A stretch of 64,000 nucleotides of DNA from Pediococcus pentosaceus (GTDB taxonomy: Bacteria > Bacillota > Bacilli > Lactobacillales > Lactobacillaceae). Made by a program: the position numbers and the translations under genes. This document shows positions 44,786-54,560 of the stretch, in pieces. The DNA lies in assembly GCF_001437285.1 (NCBI RefSeq), contig NZ_JQBF01000002.1:266562-330561 (forward strand), read 5' to 3'. The notes beneath the pieces are model-generated. The model ran no database searches. It was not told where the DNA came from and worked only from the letters and a program-made list of their open reading frames with translations. Numbering within the stretch: position 1 is the first letter of the stretch; every line of letters starts with the position of its first letter.

Positions 44786-46663
44786 CTATTCTTCGAAACT
44801 TTCTAAGTATTCCCATCTTGCCATTTTTTCTTCTAATTGGTCCGAAATTTCATTTAATTCTTTTTGCAATTCTGCTAATTTTCCGTAATCAGCAGCACAT
44901 TCGCTCATTTGTTCCTCCACAGATGTGGACTTTTGTTCTAACTTTTCGATTTCAGTTTCAATTGTCTGCCATTCTTTTTCTTCTGAATACGTCCTTTTTT
45001 TCTTTTTAGGAGCTTCAACTTGTTCAACTGACTTAGGAGTACTTTTAATTTTACTTGATTGTACTACGTTTTGTTTTAAATAGTCACTGATCGAGCCCGT
45101 ATATTTTTCAACTTTAGCATTTCCATCAAATATTAATAATTGGTCACTAACTTTATCTAAGAAATACCGATCATGGGACACGGTAAGGACTGTACCTTTG
45201 AAGGTTTTTAAATAACTCTCTAAAACAGTTAAAGTAGCAATATCCAAGTCATTAGTGGGTTCATCTAACAATAGTACATTAGGTTGTTCCATTAAAATCT
45301 TAATTAAAAATAGACGCCGTTTTTCACCACCAGATAGCTTTTTAATTAAACTACCATGTAGAAAACTTGGAAATAAGAATTGTTCTAAAAGACTAGTGAC
45401 ACTAATTTTTTCACCATCTTTATTGATTACTTCTTGTCCAACTTCTTTTAGGTAATTAATTACCCGTTTATCTTCTGGTATGGGTTCAATTTTTTGAGTA
45501 TAATACCCAATTTTAACAGTTTCGCCAATTTCAATTTTCCCACCCTGAATAGGTAATACTCCCGCAATCGCATTCAAAAATGAAGATTTACCTGCACCGT
45601 TGGCTCCCGTTATTCCGATTCGGTCACCCGCCTGAACTAACTTAGAAAAATCCTTCATAATTTGATGGTCGCCAACTTTTAAATCTAAGTCATTGATTTC
45701 AATTACTTTTTTACCTAATCTTTGTTGTGTTAGACCAATTTCAAGGTCTTGATCAACCTCTTTAGGCGCATGTACAGCTTGGTCTAACTTTTCAAAATGG
45801 TTAATTCGCGCTTGTTGTTTAGTTCCACGTGCTTTGGGTCCGCGTTTCATCCATTCAAGTTCTTGCTTATATAGTTTGTACTCTTTTTGTTTACTAGCTT
45901 CGTTTTGCTCATCACGAACCGCTTTTTGTTCAACATATTTTTCATAGTTACCGACGTACTCAAAAAGGTCTCCGTAACTTAATTCCCAAATTCGATTGGT
46001 AACTCGATCTAAGAAATATCGATCATGGGTAACCAATAGTAATGCGCCTTTATAATCAGCAAGGTATTTTTCCAGCCACTCAATTGAATCAAAATCTAAA
46101 TGGTTAGTAGGTTCATCTAAAATCAATAAATCTGCCGGCTCTAACAATGCCTGTGCTAAAGCGATTCGCTTAACTTGTCCACCCGAAAGATGATGGATAG
46201 ATTCATCTAGCATATCAACGTGTAATTGCGTCAAAATGGTTTTAATATTACTTTCCGTATTCCAAGCATCCAGTTGATTCATTTCATTTTCAAGTTTAGT
46301 AAATTTTTCAAATAGCGTTGATGAAGTTGGATTATTAGTATATTGTTCTAAGATTTCTTCGTAGTGTTTAATTACTTGAAATACATGTTGATCCCCGCTG
46401 TAAATAAATTCACGTACCGTTTCAAACTGACTAATTTCTTCACTTTGTTTAAGATATGCAATACGGTAATCGTTTGGTGTTTCAATTGTTCCTGAATCAG
46501 CGGGATCAAGATTCGAAACGGCATTAAGTAAATTCGTTTTTCCTGATCCATTAGTTCCAATTAGTCCAACTCGATCGTGTTCATTGATTACAAAATTAAT
46601 CGAGTTAAACAGCTTCTTTTCACCGTAAGTTTTGGTTAGATTCTTACCTTTTAGTATTTTCAT
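44786..46663 (-). CDS. ABC-F ATPase, Uup/YfmR-like
   Basis: A 625-residue soluble protein with two ABC ATPase domains: Walker A GTNGSGKTNLL (about 36-46) and GANGAGKSSFL, signatures LSGGQVKRIALAQAL and LSGGEKRRLFLIKIL, Walker B LLILDEPTNHLDF and VLLLDEPTNDLDI. A C-terminal coiled-coil tail (EEKEWQTIETEIEKLEQKS onwards) marks the Uup/YfmR branch. ABC-F proteins act on the ribosome; Uup/YfmR helps stalled or difficult translation. It is not a transporter. It starts 2 bp after cca. Confidence 0.92.
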   Translation of the reverse strand: MKILKGKNLTKTYGEKKLFNSINFVINEHDRVGLIGTNGSGKTNLLNAVSNLDPADSGTIETPNDYRIAYLKQSEEISQFETVREFIYSGDQHVFQVIKHYEEILEQYTNNPTSSTLFEKFTKLENEMNQLDAWNTESNIKTILTQLHVDMLDESIHHLSGGQVKRIALAQALLEPADLLILDEPTNHLDFDSIEWLEKYLADYKGALLLVTHDRYFLDRVTNRIWELSYGDLFEYVGNYEKYVEQKAVRDEQNEASKQKEYKLYKQELEWMKRGPKARGTKQQARINHFEKLDQAVHAPKEVDQDLEIGLTQQRLGKKVIEINDLDLKVGDHQIMKDFSKLVQAGDRIGITGANGAGKSSFLNAIAGVLPIQGGKIEIGETVKIGYYTQKIEPIPEDKRVINYLKEVGQEVINKDGEKISVTSLLEQFLFPSFLHGSLIKKLSGGEKRRLFLIKILMEQPNVLLLDEPTNDLDIATLTVLESYLKTFKGTVLTVSHDRYFLDKVSDQLLIFDGNAKVEKYTGSISDYLKQNVVQSSKIKSTPKSVEQVEAPKKKKRTYSEEKEWQTIETEIEKLEQKSTSVEEQMSECAADYGKLAELQKELNEISDQLEEKMARWEYLESFEE

Positions 46664-46665
46664 AT

Positions 46666-47874
46666 TTAATCATCTTTCTGTAACTTATTTACTGCATTCA
46701 AAAGCGCTAAGGACTCGTTTTTCAGTTCATCATTAATAACCATTAATTTTAACCGGTTTAAAACTTGTCCCATCTGAGGTCCAGGCTTAATTATTCCTTT
46801 TTGAATTAGCTCTTTACCAGTAATTGCCATTTCATGTGTATCCTTAATTTGAAGGTTTTGGTAAGTATCTAGCCAAGCCTCACGATTCATCCCTAGAATT
46901 TGGGCTACCCGAACGGCGTTAACTACATTAGCTTCACCTGCGTTGAACAGCGCTAAACGTTCGTTTTGATCATTTTTATCCATGCTTAATACTTGTAAAG
47001 TCGCACTGACATTTTTGATCAAATCGTTAGATGTCTTCCATTGTTTCAAGAAAGGCATTACTTCTTGAGGAGTTAATTTTAAACTCCAAGCAATCATAGT
47101 CCAAACTTGTTCAGGATTTTCTAGAAGTTCCAAGGGATATTTTGTAAGCTGGTATAGTTCTTTAGAACGGTCCTTAAATCCCGGGCAATATTCATTCAAT
47201 TTAGTTGTTAGCATGTCTTCTAGTCCACGATTGGGTTTGCTACCCAACATCATTTTTTCAAACTCAACTAAGATTCTTTCGACTGAGATTTTACCTAAAA
47301 GCATATTATTTTCTTCGATTGCCTTCAGCGTCTTTGCTTCAATTTTGAAATCTAGTTGGCTTGCAAAACGCACTGCTCGCATCATTCTTAAGGCATCTTC
47401 ATGAAAACGTTCGTGTGGATCTCCTACCGCACGAATAATTTTATGTTCTAGATCGCTTAAACCATCAAAAATGTCAATTACCGTTCGATCTTCTTTTAAA
47501 GCAAATGCGTTAATTGTAAAATCACGGCGCATTAAATCTTCTTTTAAAGAGCGTACAAAAGTAACCTGATCTGGACGGCGAAAATCCTGGTAGCCACTTT
47601 CGGTTCTAAAAGTCGTGACCTCGTAACCTTCGCCATCATGAATCACCATTACCGTACCATGTTCGATTCCTGTATCAACAGTTTTCTTAAAAATATGTTT
47701 AATTTCGGCGGGGTATGCGCTTGATGCAATATCAACATCATGAATTGGCTTATTTAATAATGTATCACGAACACTTCCCCCAACAAAAAAAGCATCAAAA
47801 CCTGCATCTTCGATTTTTTGTAGGACTGCACGGGCGTCCTCAAATTCTTGGGGCATTTTTTCTATCTGCACCAT
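46666..47874 (-). CDS. cca: CCA tRNA nucleotidyltransferase
   Basis: A 402-residue class II enzyme that adds CCA to tRNA 3' ends. FVGGSVRDTLLNKPIHDVDIASS is the nucleotidyltransferase motif; VTTFRTESGYQDFRRPDQVTF and RRDFTINAFAL follow, then ERILVEFEKMM. A GTG at 47913 gives a longer form, but the ATG at 47874 (MVQIEKMPQEF) matches the usual N-terminus, so I use it; the start remains uncertain. First gene of the cca-ABC-F-thyA-dfrA group. Confidence 0.92.
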   Translation of the reverse strand: MVQIEKMPQEFEDARAVLQKIEDAGFDAFFVGGSVRDTLLNKPIHDVDIASSAYPAEIKHIFKKTVDTGIEHGTVMVIHDGEGYEVTTFRTESGYQDFRRPDQVTFVRSLKEDLMRRDFTINAFALKEDRTVIDIFDGLSDLEHKIIRAVGDPHERFHEDALRMMRAVRFASQLDFKIEAKTLKAIEENNMLLGKISVERILVEFEKMMLGSKPNRGLEDMLTTKLNEYCPGFKDRSKELYQLTKYPLELLENPEQVWTMIAWSLKLTPQEVMPFLKQWKTSNDLIKNVSATLQVLSMDKNDQNERLALFNAGEANVVNAVRVAQILGMNREAWLDTYQNLQIKDTHEMAITGKELIQKGIIKPGPQMGQVLNRLKLMVINDELKNESLALLNAVNKLQKDD

Positions 47875-48058
47875 TTCCACATCCGTTTCAAAGGAATTAC
47901 TTTCTCGTAACACCTTAAATAATAAATTCTTTAACTTAGTATGCGCATCAATCCGATTTAAGTAAAGGTACTATCTTTTAACTAATTACCGAATTAAGTA
48001 TAAAAATTTTGCACACACTCTAACATCGTCTTAATAATTCTACCAGCGTATGATTTTT

Positions 48059-48089
48059 TTGAAAAGCCTGCTCCGCTCTATGGTATGAT
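48059..48089 (+). promoter_or_regulatory. Possible promoter of the yitT-like gene
   Basis: TTGAAA (48059-48064), a long 19-bp spacer and the extended -10 TGG-TATGAT (48084-48089), about 38 bp upstream of the start. The spacer is long, so confidence is low. Confidence 0.35.
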
Positions 48090-48127
48090 ATTTGCAAGTA
48101 CTTCAGTTTCTACGTAGGAGGTCTATT

Positions 48128-49012
48128 ATGCAAAAAGATGAATCAATCCGATTTTTAGATTTTGTGATGATTGCCTTAGGTTGTTGTCTGTATGGTTTAG
48201 GGTTGGCTGTAGTCAATATCCCTAATAATCTAGCTGAAGGTGGAATTACAGGGGTCACCTTAATTTTACGAGCTTTATTAGGAATTGATCCTGCACTCTC
48301 AACAATTTTAATTAATATCCCATTAATTTTCATAGGTTACCGTTTTCTGGGAAAAAGATCTTTAATTTACACAATTTTTGGGACGTTTGCGCTCTCATTT
48401 TGGTTATACGTTTGGCAACGAGTACCCATCAGTCTCGATATTCATCATGATATGTTTATCGCCGGAATCCTGGCCGGAATCGCTGGTGGTTTTGGTAGCG
48501 GGATCGTTTACCGTTTCGGTGGTACAACCGGTGGAACCGACGTTGTAGCTCGCATTCTCGAGAAACGGCGTGGAATTGCCATGGGGCATACTCTTTTCGC
48601 TTTAGATGCCGTCGTATTAACCATTTCTCTTTGCTACATCGATGTCCTTCATATGATGTATACTCTACTAGCAGCTTATGTATTTTCTCGTCTAGTTTCT
48701 CTTACACAGGTGGGAGCCTATGCTGCTCATGGTTTACTAATTGTCAGTAGCAAAAACCAAGAGATTGCTGATGCCTTAATGGACGAGTTAGAGCGCGGGG
48801 CAAGCTATATTCATATGTCTGGTGCCTATTCTAAAACAGAGCGTGAAATGGTTTATTGCGTAATTGGACCTAACGAATTAAACGTTGCTAAACGTATCAT
48901 TGGACGAATTGATCCTCAGGCGTTTACTTCTATTATTGATGTCCATGAAGCCATTGGTGAAGGTTTTACCTACGATTCGCCCAGTGCTAAAAATCGAAAT
49001 ATCCCTAATTAA
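48128..49012 (+). CDS. YitT-family membrane protein
   Basis: A 294-residue protein with five or six N-terminal membrane helices (VMIALGCCLYGLGLAVVNIPNNLAEGGITGV is the family hallmark; GGTTGGTDVVARIL follows) and a soluble C-terminal DUF2179 domain (GASYIHMSGAYSKTEREMVYCVI...ID). Transport function is assumed but the substrate is unknown. The ATG at 48128 follows GGAGG; the upstream start at 48092 lies before the ribosome-binding site and is rejected. Confidence 0.9.
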   Translation: MQKDESIRFLDFVMIALGCCLYGLGLAVVNIPNNLAEGGITGVTLILRALLGIDPALSTILINIPLIFIGYRFLGKRSLIYTIFGTFALSFWLYVWQRVPISLDIHHDMFIAGILAGIAGGFGSGIVYRFGGTTGGTDVVARILEKRRGIAMGHTLFALDAVVLTISLCYIDVLHMMYTLLAAYVFSRLVSLTQVGAYAAHGLLIVSSKNQEIADALMDELERGASYIHMSGAYSKTEREMVYCVIGPNELNVAKRIIGRIDPQAFTSIIDVHEAIGEGFTYDSPSAKNRNIPN

Positions 49013-49058
49013 AAAACATCAGTTATGTATAAACTTAAATACATGACTGATGTTTTTT
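49011..49058. terminator. Bidirectional terminator between yitT and ndt
   Basis: AAAAAACATCAGT pairs with ACTGATGTTTTTT, with an inner TGTAT/ATACA pairing. T6 is on both strands. It overlaps the yitT stop codon and closes the convergent pair. Confidence 0.88.
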
Positions 49059-49066
49059 AATTAGCT

Positions 49067-49537
49067 TTAGAATACTGTTAAATCAGAATATACCGGCTTT
49101 AACAAATTAAAATCATAAGTTGCCAAGTCCTTAATACTTTCACCATTAAAGAAAGCAGTGTGACTTCTAGCAAGCATCAAATTAATTTTGTCAGAATCAT
49201 CAAATTGAACAAGTGCTACGGGATTACCATGTTCAAAGGCAGTACCGATCTCAAATACTGTTCCAGGATCTGAAATGATTTCTTCACCGTTTTTAGTATA
49301 ATCCAAGATTGCTACAACAATATCGGCTTTGCGAAGTTGACGCACATCGGTTTCAAAGACTCCCACTTGCCATTCAAATGAACCAAATTCCTTAGTATCA
49401 TATTGATTATCCATTGGTACAAAAATTCTTTTTGAATCAATTGTAGAATTTTTCTTTAAAAGCTCTTCAACCTTACGTACTCTTTCAATTTGTAAATCAC
49501 TAAAGAAAGGCCCTGCTAAATATACTGAGTTTCCCAT
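49067..49537 (-). CDS. ndt: Nucleoside 2-deoxyribosyltransferase
   Basis: A 156-residue enzyme that moves deoxyribose between nucleobases, a salvage route typical of lactobacilli. VYLAGPFFSDLQIERV holds the substrate-binding N-terminal loop, FGSFEWQVGVFETDVRQLRKADIVVAIL the conserved Asp, and DPGTVFEIGTAFEHG the catalytic Glu. The length is normal. It is a single-gene unit convergent with yitT. Confidence 0.94.
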   Translation of the reverse strand: MGNSVYLAGPFFSDLQIERVRKVEELLKKNSTIDSKRIFVPMDNQYDTKEFGSFEWQVGVFETDVRQLRKADIVVAILDYTKNGEEIISDPGTVFEIGTAFEHGNPVALVQFDDSDKINLMLARSHTAFFNGESIKDLATYDFNLLKPVYSDLTVF

Positions 49538-49686
49538 GCTTTTTACTCACTCCTTCAATTATGTGTATATAACTATACCATATTTTTTCACTTTTTAGTT
49601 AAAAACTGGTTAATTAGCAACTGAATTTATTATTAATGTTCGTTTATTAAGATAATCAAGAACTACTTGAACAAAAATCTATATTA

Positions 49687-49721
49687 AAAAACAGATTCCG
49701 CGCTTGACGGAATCTGTTTTT
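49687..49721 (-). terminator. Terminator after the 100-codon hypothetical gene
   Basis: Perfect 14-bp stem (49687-49700 with 49708-49721), 7-nt loop, T6 on the minus strand. Confidence 0.9.
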
Positions 49722-49722
49722 A

Positions 49723-50025
49723 TTATTTATCGAATAATGCTCTTAGCTTTTCAAGGGAAACTTCATTTTGAACATTTTTATCAATTGCATAAAAAAATTC
49801 ATTATGTTCGTTACGTCCAATTACGCTAAAAATTGTACGCTCATTAAAACTAGTAACCACTTTAATTTCATATTTTTTAGAGATTTCATTCTTCATTAAA
49901 TCTTGTTGTTGGTTAAAATCAATTTGTTTGAAGTCATTAAAATCCTCTGAATTATCAGATTTAAATTGATTTTTACGCATCACTTCAACCATTTTTTTAT
50001 TGAACTTAGGCGCCCAACTTTTCAC
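49723..50025 (-). CDS. Hypothetical protein downstream of YpiA-like TPR protein
   Basis: A 100-residue soluble protein (KSWAPKFNKKMVEVMRKN ... YAIDKNVQNEVSLEKLRALFDK) without recognised domain. The codon 50025 is GTG with no ribosome-binding site near it. In the same frame the sequence stays open further upstream, and a strong GGAGGAA inside the end of the TPR gene is about 9 nt before an in-frame ATT, so the true protein may be about 10 residues longer with an AUU start, or be coupled to the TPR gene. In Bacillus ypiB lies in this position, but this protein does not look like YpiB. Expressed with the TPR gene and closed by a terminator. Confidence 0.65.
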   Translation of the reverse strand: MKSWAPKFNKKMVEVMRKNQFKSDNSEDFNDFKQIDFNQQQDLMKNEISKKYEIKVVTSFNERTIFSVIGRNEHNEFFYAIDKNVQNEVSLEKLRALFDK

Positions 50026-50047
50026 TTTGAATTTATCATTTAAATTA

Positions 50048-51316
50048 TTAATAACCTTGTTCCTCCAGCTGTTCTAATTCATCCTGCATATCGACATCGG
50101 TTGGTGCTAATTTTACGTATTTACGTGCGATATCGACAGCGTGTTCCAACTGTCCACTCTCCCTAAGAAAATGGTAAAGATCCAATAAAAAGGCAGTTGT
50201 ATCTTTTAAATCACTCAATGCTGCATCAAAGTGACTAGCAGCCTTTTTAAAATCATCTGTCTTCCAATATGCTAAAGCTAAATTCCAATTTAATTGAGCA
50301 TCAGTTATATCGTCACTAGCGAAACGTAAAGTTTCATCATATTTTCCAATTCGATTATAAAAATCGGTAATGCGAATCATACCTTCTGTATTTTCAGGTG
50401 CTAATTCAATTGCCTTCCGCAGGTATTTTTCCACCAATTCATTATCTAAAGCATGCTCAGCCATTTCTGCTGCTTGAAGATACAACTCAGGGTTGTATTG
50501 ATCGACCGCCAAGCCCTCTTGGGCAGCAATCAATCCTTTGTCCCATTGCTCATCTTTTTGATAAGAATTAATTAAATATGGGTAAGCACTGCTATAAGAA
50601 GGATCCAATTCAATTACTTTTTCAAGAGTTGCTTGTGCTCTCTCATTTTCATCTAACTGAAGATAAGTAATTCCTTCTTGCATCAAAATATCTGGTGTCA
50701 AATCTTCTTCATGAATTTGTTCAAAGTAGGCAATCGCTTTTTCAAACTTTCCATAAGCGGCATAAGAGACCGCTAACCGTTCAACAATATTAATTTGGGA
50801 CATTTCACTGATCCCACTTTTAATTAACCCCAGATAGTAGTTTACAGCCTTTGAGTAGTCTTGCGTTGTATAATACAGCTCACCTAAGGCTAATTGGATA
50901 GCAGGCTCCTCTGGGGCTAGTTTAATTGCTTCAACTAACTTTCTCTCGGAAACCTCATACAGCTCTTCGGTTTGATATAAATCTGCTTGAACCATTAATG
51001 ATGATACATAAAACTCAGAGTCAGGCGAAATTTGATCTAAATTTTCTAGAGCTGCATCATTTTTACCTTGATCAATTAAAATTTCAGCCGCCAAGACTAA
51101 CAGTTCATCATCATTAGGATATTCTTCGATCAATTTTTCGTATATACGAAGTGCTTTTCCATCAAATCCTAATGCAAATAATTCTCCAGCTAAATTATAT
51201 AGCGTTTCATTGTCATCTTTTCGAAGAGCCCAGCTGTATAGACGGTTCGATTCTTCAATCTGCCCCGACTCAAGTGCTGCTAATGTTTTTTGTGAATATG
51301 ACTCATTATTATCCAT
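50048..51316 (-). CDS. YpiA-like tetratricopeptide-repeat protein
   Basis: A 422-residue cytoplasmic protein made of about eleven TPR units (for example NLAGELFALGFDGKALRIYEKLIEEYPNDDELL, LALGELYYTTQDYSKAVNYYLGL, YLQLDENERAQATLEKVIELDPSY). The length (Bacillus YpiA about 423) and the position between hup and a ypiB-position gene suggest YpiA. TPR proteins act as protein-binding scaffolds; the partner is unknown. Confidence 0.85.
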   Translation of the reverse strand: MDNNESYSQKTLAALESGQIEESNRLYSWALRKDDNETLYNLAGELFALGFDGKALRIYEKLIEEYPNDDELLVLAAEILIDQGKNDAALENLDQISPDSEFYVSSLMVQADLYQTEELYEVSERKLVEAIKLAPEEPAIQLALGELYYTTQDYSKAVNYYLGLIKSGISEMSQINIVERLAVSYAAYGKFEKAIAYFEQIHEEDLTPDILMQEGITYLQLDENERAQATLEKVIELDPSYSSAYPYLINSYQKDEQWDKGLIAAQEGLAVDQYNPELYLQAAEMAEHALDNELVEKYLRKAIELAPENTEGMIRITDFYNRIGKYDETLRFASDDITDAQLNWNLALAYWKTDDFKKAASHFDAALSDLKDTTAFLLDLYHFLRESGQLEHAVDIARKYVKLAPTDVDMQDELEQLEEQGY

Positions 51317-51334
51317 AAATTTTTACAGGCAAAC

Positions 51335-51365
51335 AAAAAGCCAGCATAACAGAGCTATGCTGACT
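51335..51365 (-). terminator. Terminator of hup
   Basis: Stem AAAAAGCCAGCATA with TATGCTGACT (one mismatch), 7-nt loop, T5 on the minus strand. It lies about 18 bp after the hup stop codon. Confidence 0.85.
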
Positions 51366-51382
51366 AAAGTTCAGAAAACCGC

Positions 51383-51658
51383 TTATTTAACAGCGTCCTT
51401 CAAAGCCTTACCAGGCTTGAATGCAGGAACTTTACTTGCTGCGATTTCGATTTCTTTACCAGTTTGTGGGTTACGGCCCTTACGAGCTGCACGATTACGT
51501 ACTTCGAAAGTACCAAAACCGATTAATTGAACTTTTTCACCCTTCTTCAAGTCATCTTGAATTGAGCTAAATACAGCGTCTACTGCTGCGGTTGCATCCT
51601 TTTTAGTTAAACCTGTTACTTTAGCAACGTTATCAACTAATTCTGCTTTGTTTGCCAT
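51383..51658 (-). CDS. hup: Nucleoid protein HU
   Basis: A 91-residue [35 protein letters not shown], then the beta-arm region [51 protein letters not shown] bends and compacts DNA as a dimer. The ATG at 51658 follows AGGAGGTG; the longer start at 51721 runs through a leader hairpin and is rejected. It has its own promoter and a leader of about 95 nt. Confidence 0.97.
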   Translation of the reverse strand: MANKAELVDNVAKVTGLTKKDATAAVDAVFSSIQDDLKKGEKVQLIGFGTFEVRNRAARKGRNPQTGKEIEIAASKVPAFKPGKALKDAVK

Positions 51659-51759
51659 GTATTTCACCTCCTGAAAATTATTTATCAAAACGAAATGTTT
51701 TGTCATTTCTGAAAGGATCAAAAATGTTGAAACAATACTCTGATATTATTTCAACTTGA

Positions 51760-51788
51760 AATATATCATACAAACACCGACGTGACAA
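51760..51788 (-). promoter_or_regulatory. hup promoter
   Basis: On the minus strand, -35 TTGTCA (51783-51788), 17-bp spacer and extended -10 TGA-TATATT (51760-51765). A hairpin (GTTGAAA/TTTCAAC, about 51724-51755) follows in the leader. Confidence 0.78.
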
Positions 51789-51829
51789 GCTTTTTCATAT
51801 TTTAGAGCGTTCTTATAATACAATCTTAG

Positions 51830-53137
51830 CTATTTACGTCTACGTTCTATCAAATAAACGGGTGTTCCCTCAAAGTCAAACGCTTCACGGATTTTATTCT
51901 CTAAGAAGCGTTCGTATGAGAAATGCATCAAATCAGGATCATTTACAAAAACAACAAAGGTAGGTGGTTCAGTGCTAACCTGCGTGCCGTAATAAACCCT
52001 CAAACGTTTTCCATTATCACTTGGAGTTGGATTAACGGCAATTGCATCCATTAACACGTCATTCAAGGAAGAAGACTGGATACGACGACGATGGTTGGTA
52101 TCTACTCGCTTAATTAATTCTGGAAGCTGTGAGAGCCGTTGTTTAGTAACTGCTGATACAAAAATGATTGGAGCGTAACTTAAGTAAGCAAATTCTGAAC
52201 GGATAGCCTGTTCAAAGTTAGATAAGCTATGGTTATCTTTCTTAAGGGTATCCCATTTATTAACCACGATTATGATACCGCGGCCAGCTTCATGCGCATA
52301 TCCAGCAATACGCTTATCTTGCTCTCTGATGCCTTCTTCAGCGTTCAGCACGACTAAAACAACATTACTATTGTCGATGGCTTTCATAGCACGCATCACA
52401 CTGTAGCGTTCGGTATTTTCATATACCTTACCTTTTTTACGCATCCCAGCGGTATCTACCATCACATATTCGTCTTCATTATTAGTGAAACGCGTATCAA
52501 TTGCATCACGTGTTGTCCCAGCAATATCCGAGACAATCACCCGTTGCTCACCTAAAATGGCGTTAACTAATGATGATTTACCAACATTAGGGCGACCAAT
52601 CAAACTAAAGCGAATGGCGTCGTCCTCTTCTTCATTTTTATCTTCTGGGAATTTAGAAATTACTTCATCAAGTAAATCTCCAAGCCCTAATCCGTGACTT
52701 CCTGAAAGTGGAAACGGTTCTCCGAAACCTAAGCTGTAAAAGTCATAAATATCTTGTCTTAATTCGGGATTATCTACTTTATTGACGGCCAAAATGACGG
52801 GTTTATCAGCTTTATAGAGAATTTTAGCAACAGCTTCATCAGCATCACTAACTCCCTCACGTACACTCACAAGAAATACAATAACATCTGCTTCATCAAT
52901 AGCTAATTCAGCTTGATCCTTAATTTCTTCTAGGAATGGTTCATCACCAATCTGGATACCACCAGTATCGATCAAATTAAATTTATGTCCTAACCATTCA
53001 CTATGAGTATAAATACGATCTCGTGTTACACCTGGAGTATCTTCAACAATTGAAATACGTTCTCCAGCAATTCTATTAAAAATAGTTGATTTACCGACAT
53101 TTGGTCGGCCAACTATTGCTACGGTTGGGTTACTCAT
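51830..53137 (-). CDS. der: Ribosome biogenesis GTPase Der (EngA)
   Basis: A 435-residue protein with two consecutive GTPase domains: G1 [12 protein letters not shown] (8-19) with G3 DTGGI and G4 NKVD, then [12 protein letters not shown] with DTAGM and NKWD, followed by a KH-like C-terminal domain. Der is essential for 50S assembly. Length is normal. An AGGAAAGGGGG stretch precedes the ATG. Confidence 0.97.
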   Translation of the reverse strand: MSNPTVAIVGRPNVGKSTIFNRIAGERISIVEDTPGVTRDRIYTHSEWLGHKFNLIDTGGIQIGDEPFLEEIKDQAELAIDEADVIVFLVSVREGVSDADEAVAKILYKADKPVILAVNKVDNPELRQDIYDFYSLGFGEPFPLSGSHGLGLGDLLDEVISKFPEDKNEEEDDAIRFSLIGRPNVGKSSLVNAILGEQRVIVSDIAGTTRDAIDTRFTNNEDEYVMVDTAGMRKKGKVYENTERYSVMRAMKAIDNSNVVLVVLNAEEGIREQDKRIAGYAHEAGRGIIIVVNKWDTLKKDNHSLSNFEQAIRSEFAYLSYAPIIFVSAVTKQRLSQLPELIKRVDTNHRRRIQSSSLNDVLMDAIAVNPTPSDNGKRLRVYYGTQVSTEPPTFVVFVNDPDLMHFSYERFLENKIREAFDFEGTPVYLIERRRK

Positions 53138-53166
53138 ATTGAATTAGCCCCCTTTCCTTACAAATT

Positions 53167-53206
53167 AAAAAGGTCTTGGACAGACTATCATTCTCCGCCA
53201 AGGCCT
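53167..53206 (-). terminator. Terminator after rpsA
   Basis: Stem AGGTCTTGG with CCAAGGCCT (one mismatch, about 18-nt loop) and T5 on the minus strand, between rpsA and der. Confidence 0.75.
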
Positions 53207-53276
53207 CTCTAACTGAGTCGATAGGTATAATCTAGCATGGGAAAAATGTTAAATTATTAATCCTAACACTTATAAT

Positions 53277-54485
53277 TTATTTTTCTGAATCGTCTAAGCT
53301 CTTACCAATAATGTCTCCAAGAGTGAATCCAGTTGCTTCTTCAGGCATATCTTTACTAAAGTCTGCTGCAGGAGCTTCCGTTTTCTTTTCGTTCTTTGGA
53401 GCTTCTTCTAAAGCTTTAATTGACAAAGCAAGACGGTGTTCTGCTGGATGTACTTCAAGAACTTTAACCTTAATGTCTTGTCCTTCTTTAAGAACGTCAG
53501 CAGGAGTTGCAATGTGCTTGTGAGAGATTTGTGAAATATGAACTAAACCTTCTACGCCAGGGAATACTTCAACGAATGCTCCGAAATCTGTTAGACGTTT
53601 TACTTTACCGTCTAATACAGCACCTTCTGGAGCATTTTCTTCGATATTGTCCCAAGGTCCTGGTTGTGTTTGTTTGATTGAAAGTGAAACACGTTCTTTT
53701 TCTGCATCAACAGAAAGAACTTTAACTTGCACTTCTTCACCGGCTTTAAGCACGTCAGAAGGTTTGTCAACACGTTGGTATGAAATTTCAGAAATATGAA
53801 CAAGTCCATCAATTCCACCAAGGTCAACAAATGCACCAAAGTTTGTTAAACGAGCTACTTTACCAGTTACAACATCGCCTTCTTTAATTGAGGCAAGTAC
53901 TTCACCGCGTTTAGCTTCACGTTCAGCGTTTAATACAGCTTTGTGTGAAAGGATTAAACGGTTGTCTTCTGGCTTAACTTCAATAATCTTAACTTTAAGA
54001 GTTTGACCCTTGTAAGCATTCAAATCATCAACAAAACGATTTTCGATCATTGAAGCTGGAATAAATCCACGTACACCAGCATCTACAACCAAACCACCTT
54101 TAACAACTTGTGTTACAGGGACATCAAGTTCTTCATTATTAGCAGCTTTTTCTTCAATTTCTTTCCATACTTTACGAGCTAACAAACGTTTACGTGAAAG
54201 AAGGTAACTTCCACCTTCCTTGTCATCACCGATCCTTGAGATAACAACAAGTTCTAGTTCATCACCAATTTTTACTTCATCACTAATATTATCGATATGT
54301 TGAGTTGATAGCTCACGTAAAGGAACAACACCCTCTACACCAGCACCTTGAATACCTACGATCACTTGACGATCGTCATCAATATCCAATACTTCACCGG
54401 TAACTACATCACCAACTTTTACTTCTTCAACGCTATTAATTGCGTTGAGTAAATCACTGTTTTGATTAACATCATTTTCGGCCAT
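53277..54485 (-). CDS. rpsA: 30S ribosomal protein S1 homologue
   Basis: A 402-residue protein with four S1 RNA-binding motifs (about 21-90, 105-170, 190-260 and 275-345; VVTGKVARLTNFGAFVDLGGIDGLVHISEIS is the most typical). Firmicutes RpsA/YpfD has four such domains, fewer than in E. coli. It binds RNA and helps translation. It follows cmk by 75 bp and has a terminator. Confidence 0.94.
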   Translation of the reverse strand: MAENDVNQNSDLLNAINSVEEVKVGDVVTGEVLDIDDDRQVIVGIQGAGVEGVVPLRELSTQHIDNISDEVKIGDELELVVISRIGDDKEGGSYLLSRKRLLARKVWKEIEEKAANNEELDVPVTQVVKGGLVVDAGVRGFIPASMIENRFVDDLNAYKGQTLKVKIIEVKPEDNRLILSHKAVLNAEREAKRGEVLASIKEGDVVTGKVARLTNFGAFVDLGGIDGLVHISEISYQRVDKPSDVLKAGEEVQVKVLSVDAEKERVSLSIKQTQPGPWDNIEENAPEGAVLDGKVKRLTDFGAFVEVFPGVEGLVHISQISHKHIATPADVLKEGQDIKVKVLEVHPAEHRLALSIKALEEAPKNEKKTEAPAADFSKDMPEEATGFTLGDIIGKSLDDSEK

Positions 54486-54560
54486 CCGAATAAATCCCCC
54501 TTTTACAGCACTTATACATATATAATATCGAAAAACTGCTCCAATTGCTAGTAATTGTTG

